Positions 14,351 to 14,402 of a DNA stretch of 14,402 bases are shown here, in pieces; position 1 is the stretch's first letter, and every line of letters begins with the position of its first letter. The notes under the pieces were generated by a model, which did not search any database, was not told the origin of the DNA, and was given only the letters and a program-made list of their open reading frames with translations. Source of the DNA: an uncultured Collinsella sp. (lineage in GTDB: Bacteria; Actinomycetota; Coriobacteriia; Coriobacteriales; Coriobacteriaceae); contig USMH01000008.1 of assembly GCA_900555745.1 (NCBI GenBank), positions 1 to 14,402 on the forward strand, read 5' to 3'. The translations under genes were made by a program, and so were the position numbers.

Positions 14351-14402
14351 CAAAAACTTTTTTAAAATTCTCGGTTGACCGGAACGCGTCCTTGGTTATA
14401 CT
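14351..14402 (+). promoter_or_regulatory. Strong promoter with A/T-rich upstream element, reading out of the window
   Basis: TTGACC (14375-14380) and TATACT (14397-14402) are separated by 16 nt and both match sigma-70 consensus in five of six bases. A phased A/T block (14351-14369: A5, T6 and A4 runs) sits just upstream of the -35 as an UP element would. The downstream gene is not in the window. This arrangement is common for tRNA or rRNA genes but could serve any highly expressed gene. The 14312-14350 stretch before it holds no gene that I can see. Confidence 0.65.

Noticed and set aside
14312..14370. Intrinsic terminator after the antitoxin using the T6 run
   Set aside because: No GC-rich stem precedes the T run. 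The A/T block fits better as an upstream element of the following promoter.
1..14402. CRISPR array, insertion sequence or RNA genes
   Set aside because: No spaced direct-repeat array, transposase, terminal inverted repeats of an IS, tRNA or rRNA sequence was seen on either strand.

Overview
The window is a GC-rich stretch of bacterial chromosome with every supported gene on the + strand. Codon use, clear Shine-Dalgarno (SD) sites, and a Tad/Flp pilus operon with no outer-membrane secretin all suggest a monoderm actinobacterium. The protein flavour resembles Coriobacteriia such as Collinsella. That placement is recognition from memory, not a search result.

Layout: (1) 1-2433 is the C-terminal part of a SERCA/PMCA-type Ca2+-transporting P-type ATPase, cut by the window edge. 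(2) 2434-2674 is a structured intergenic region with a long inverted repeat, a second hairpin and a probable promoter. (3) 2675-3859 is rsgA, the 30S-maturation GTPase, followed by a textbook intrinsic terminator. (4) 3912-4111 is the leader of the Tad operon and carries four copies of a GCTGAC(C)/GGTCAGC motif. (5) 4112-13702 is one tightly packed Tad operon: cpaB, cpaE/tadZ, cpaF/tadA, tadB, tadC, flp pilin, an unrecognised membrane-anchored protein, a second small pilin-like protein, a TadE-like protein, a 717-aa TadG-like protein, a second TadE/F-like protein and a DUF192 protein. (6) 13703-14311 is a probable toxin-antitoxin pair with its own promoter and palindrome. (7) 14312-14402 holds a promoter with an A/T-rich upstream element that points out of the window.

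How the genes fit together: CpaF is the hexameric motor for the inner-membrane platform TadB/TadC, CpaE is expected to position the complex, and CpaB is a membrane-anchored SAF-domain factor facing outside. Four proteins (Flp, the 72-aa protein and two TadE-like proteins) share an Ala|Gln-x-Thr-x-Glu prepilin cleavage motif, so they are probably one major pilin and several minor pilins or pseudopilins. No prepilin peptidase is encoded in the window, so it must come from elsewhere in the genome. Most genes overlap by 1-4 nt, suggesting translational coupling; the pilin genes have their own strong SD sites, consistent with higher expression.

The least explained parts are the 187-aa protein at 9490-10053, the A/T-richer cysteine-bearing middle of the TadG-like protein, the repeat cluster upstream of cpaB, and the alternative-pairing structure between the ATPase and rsgA.
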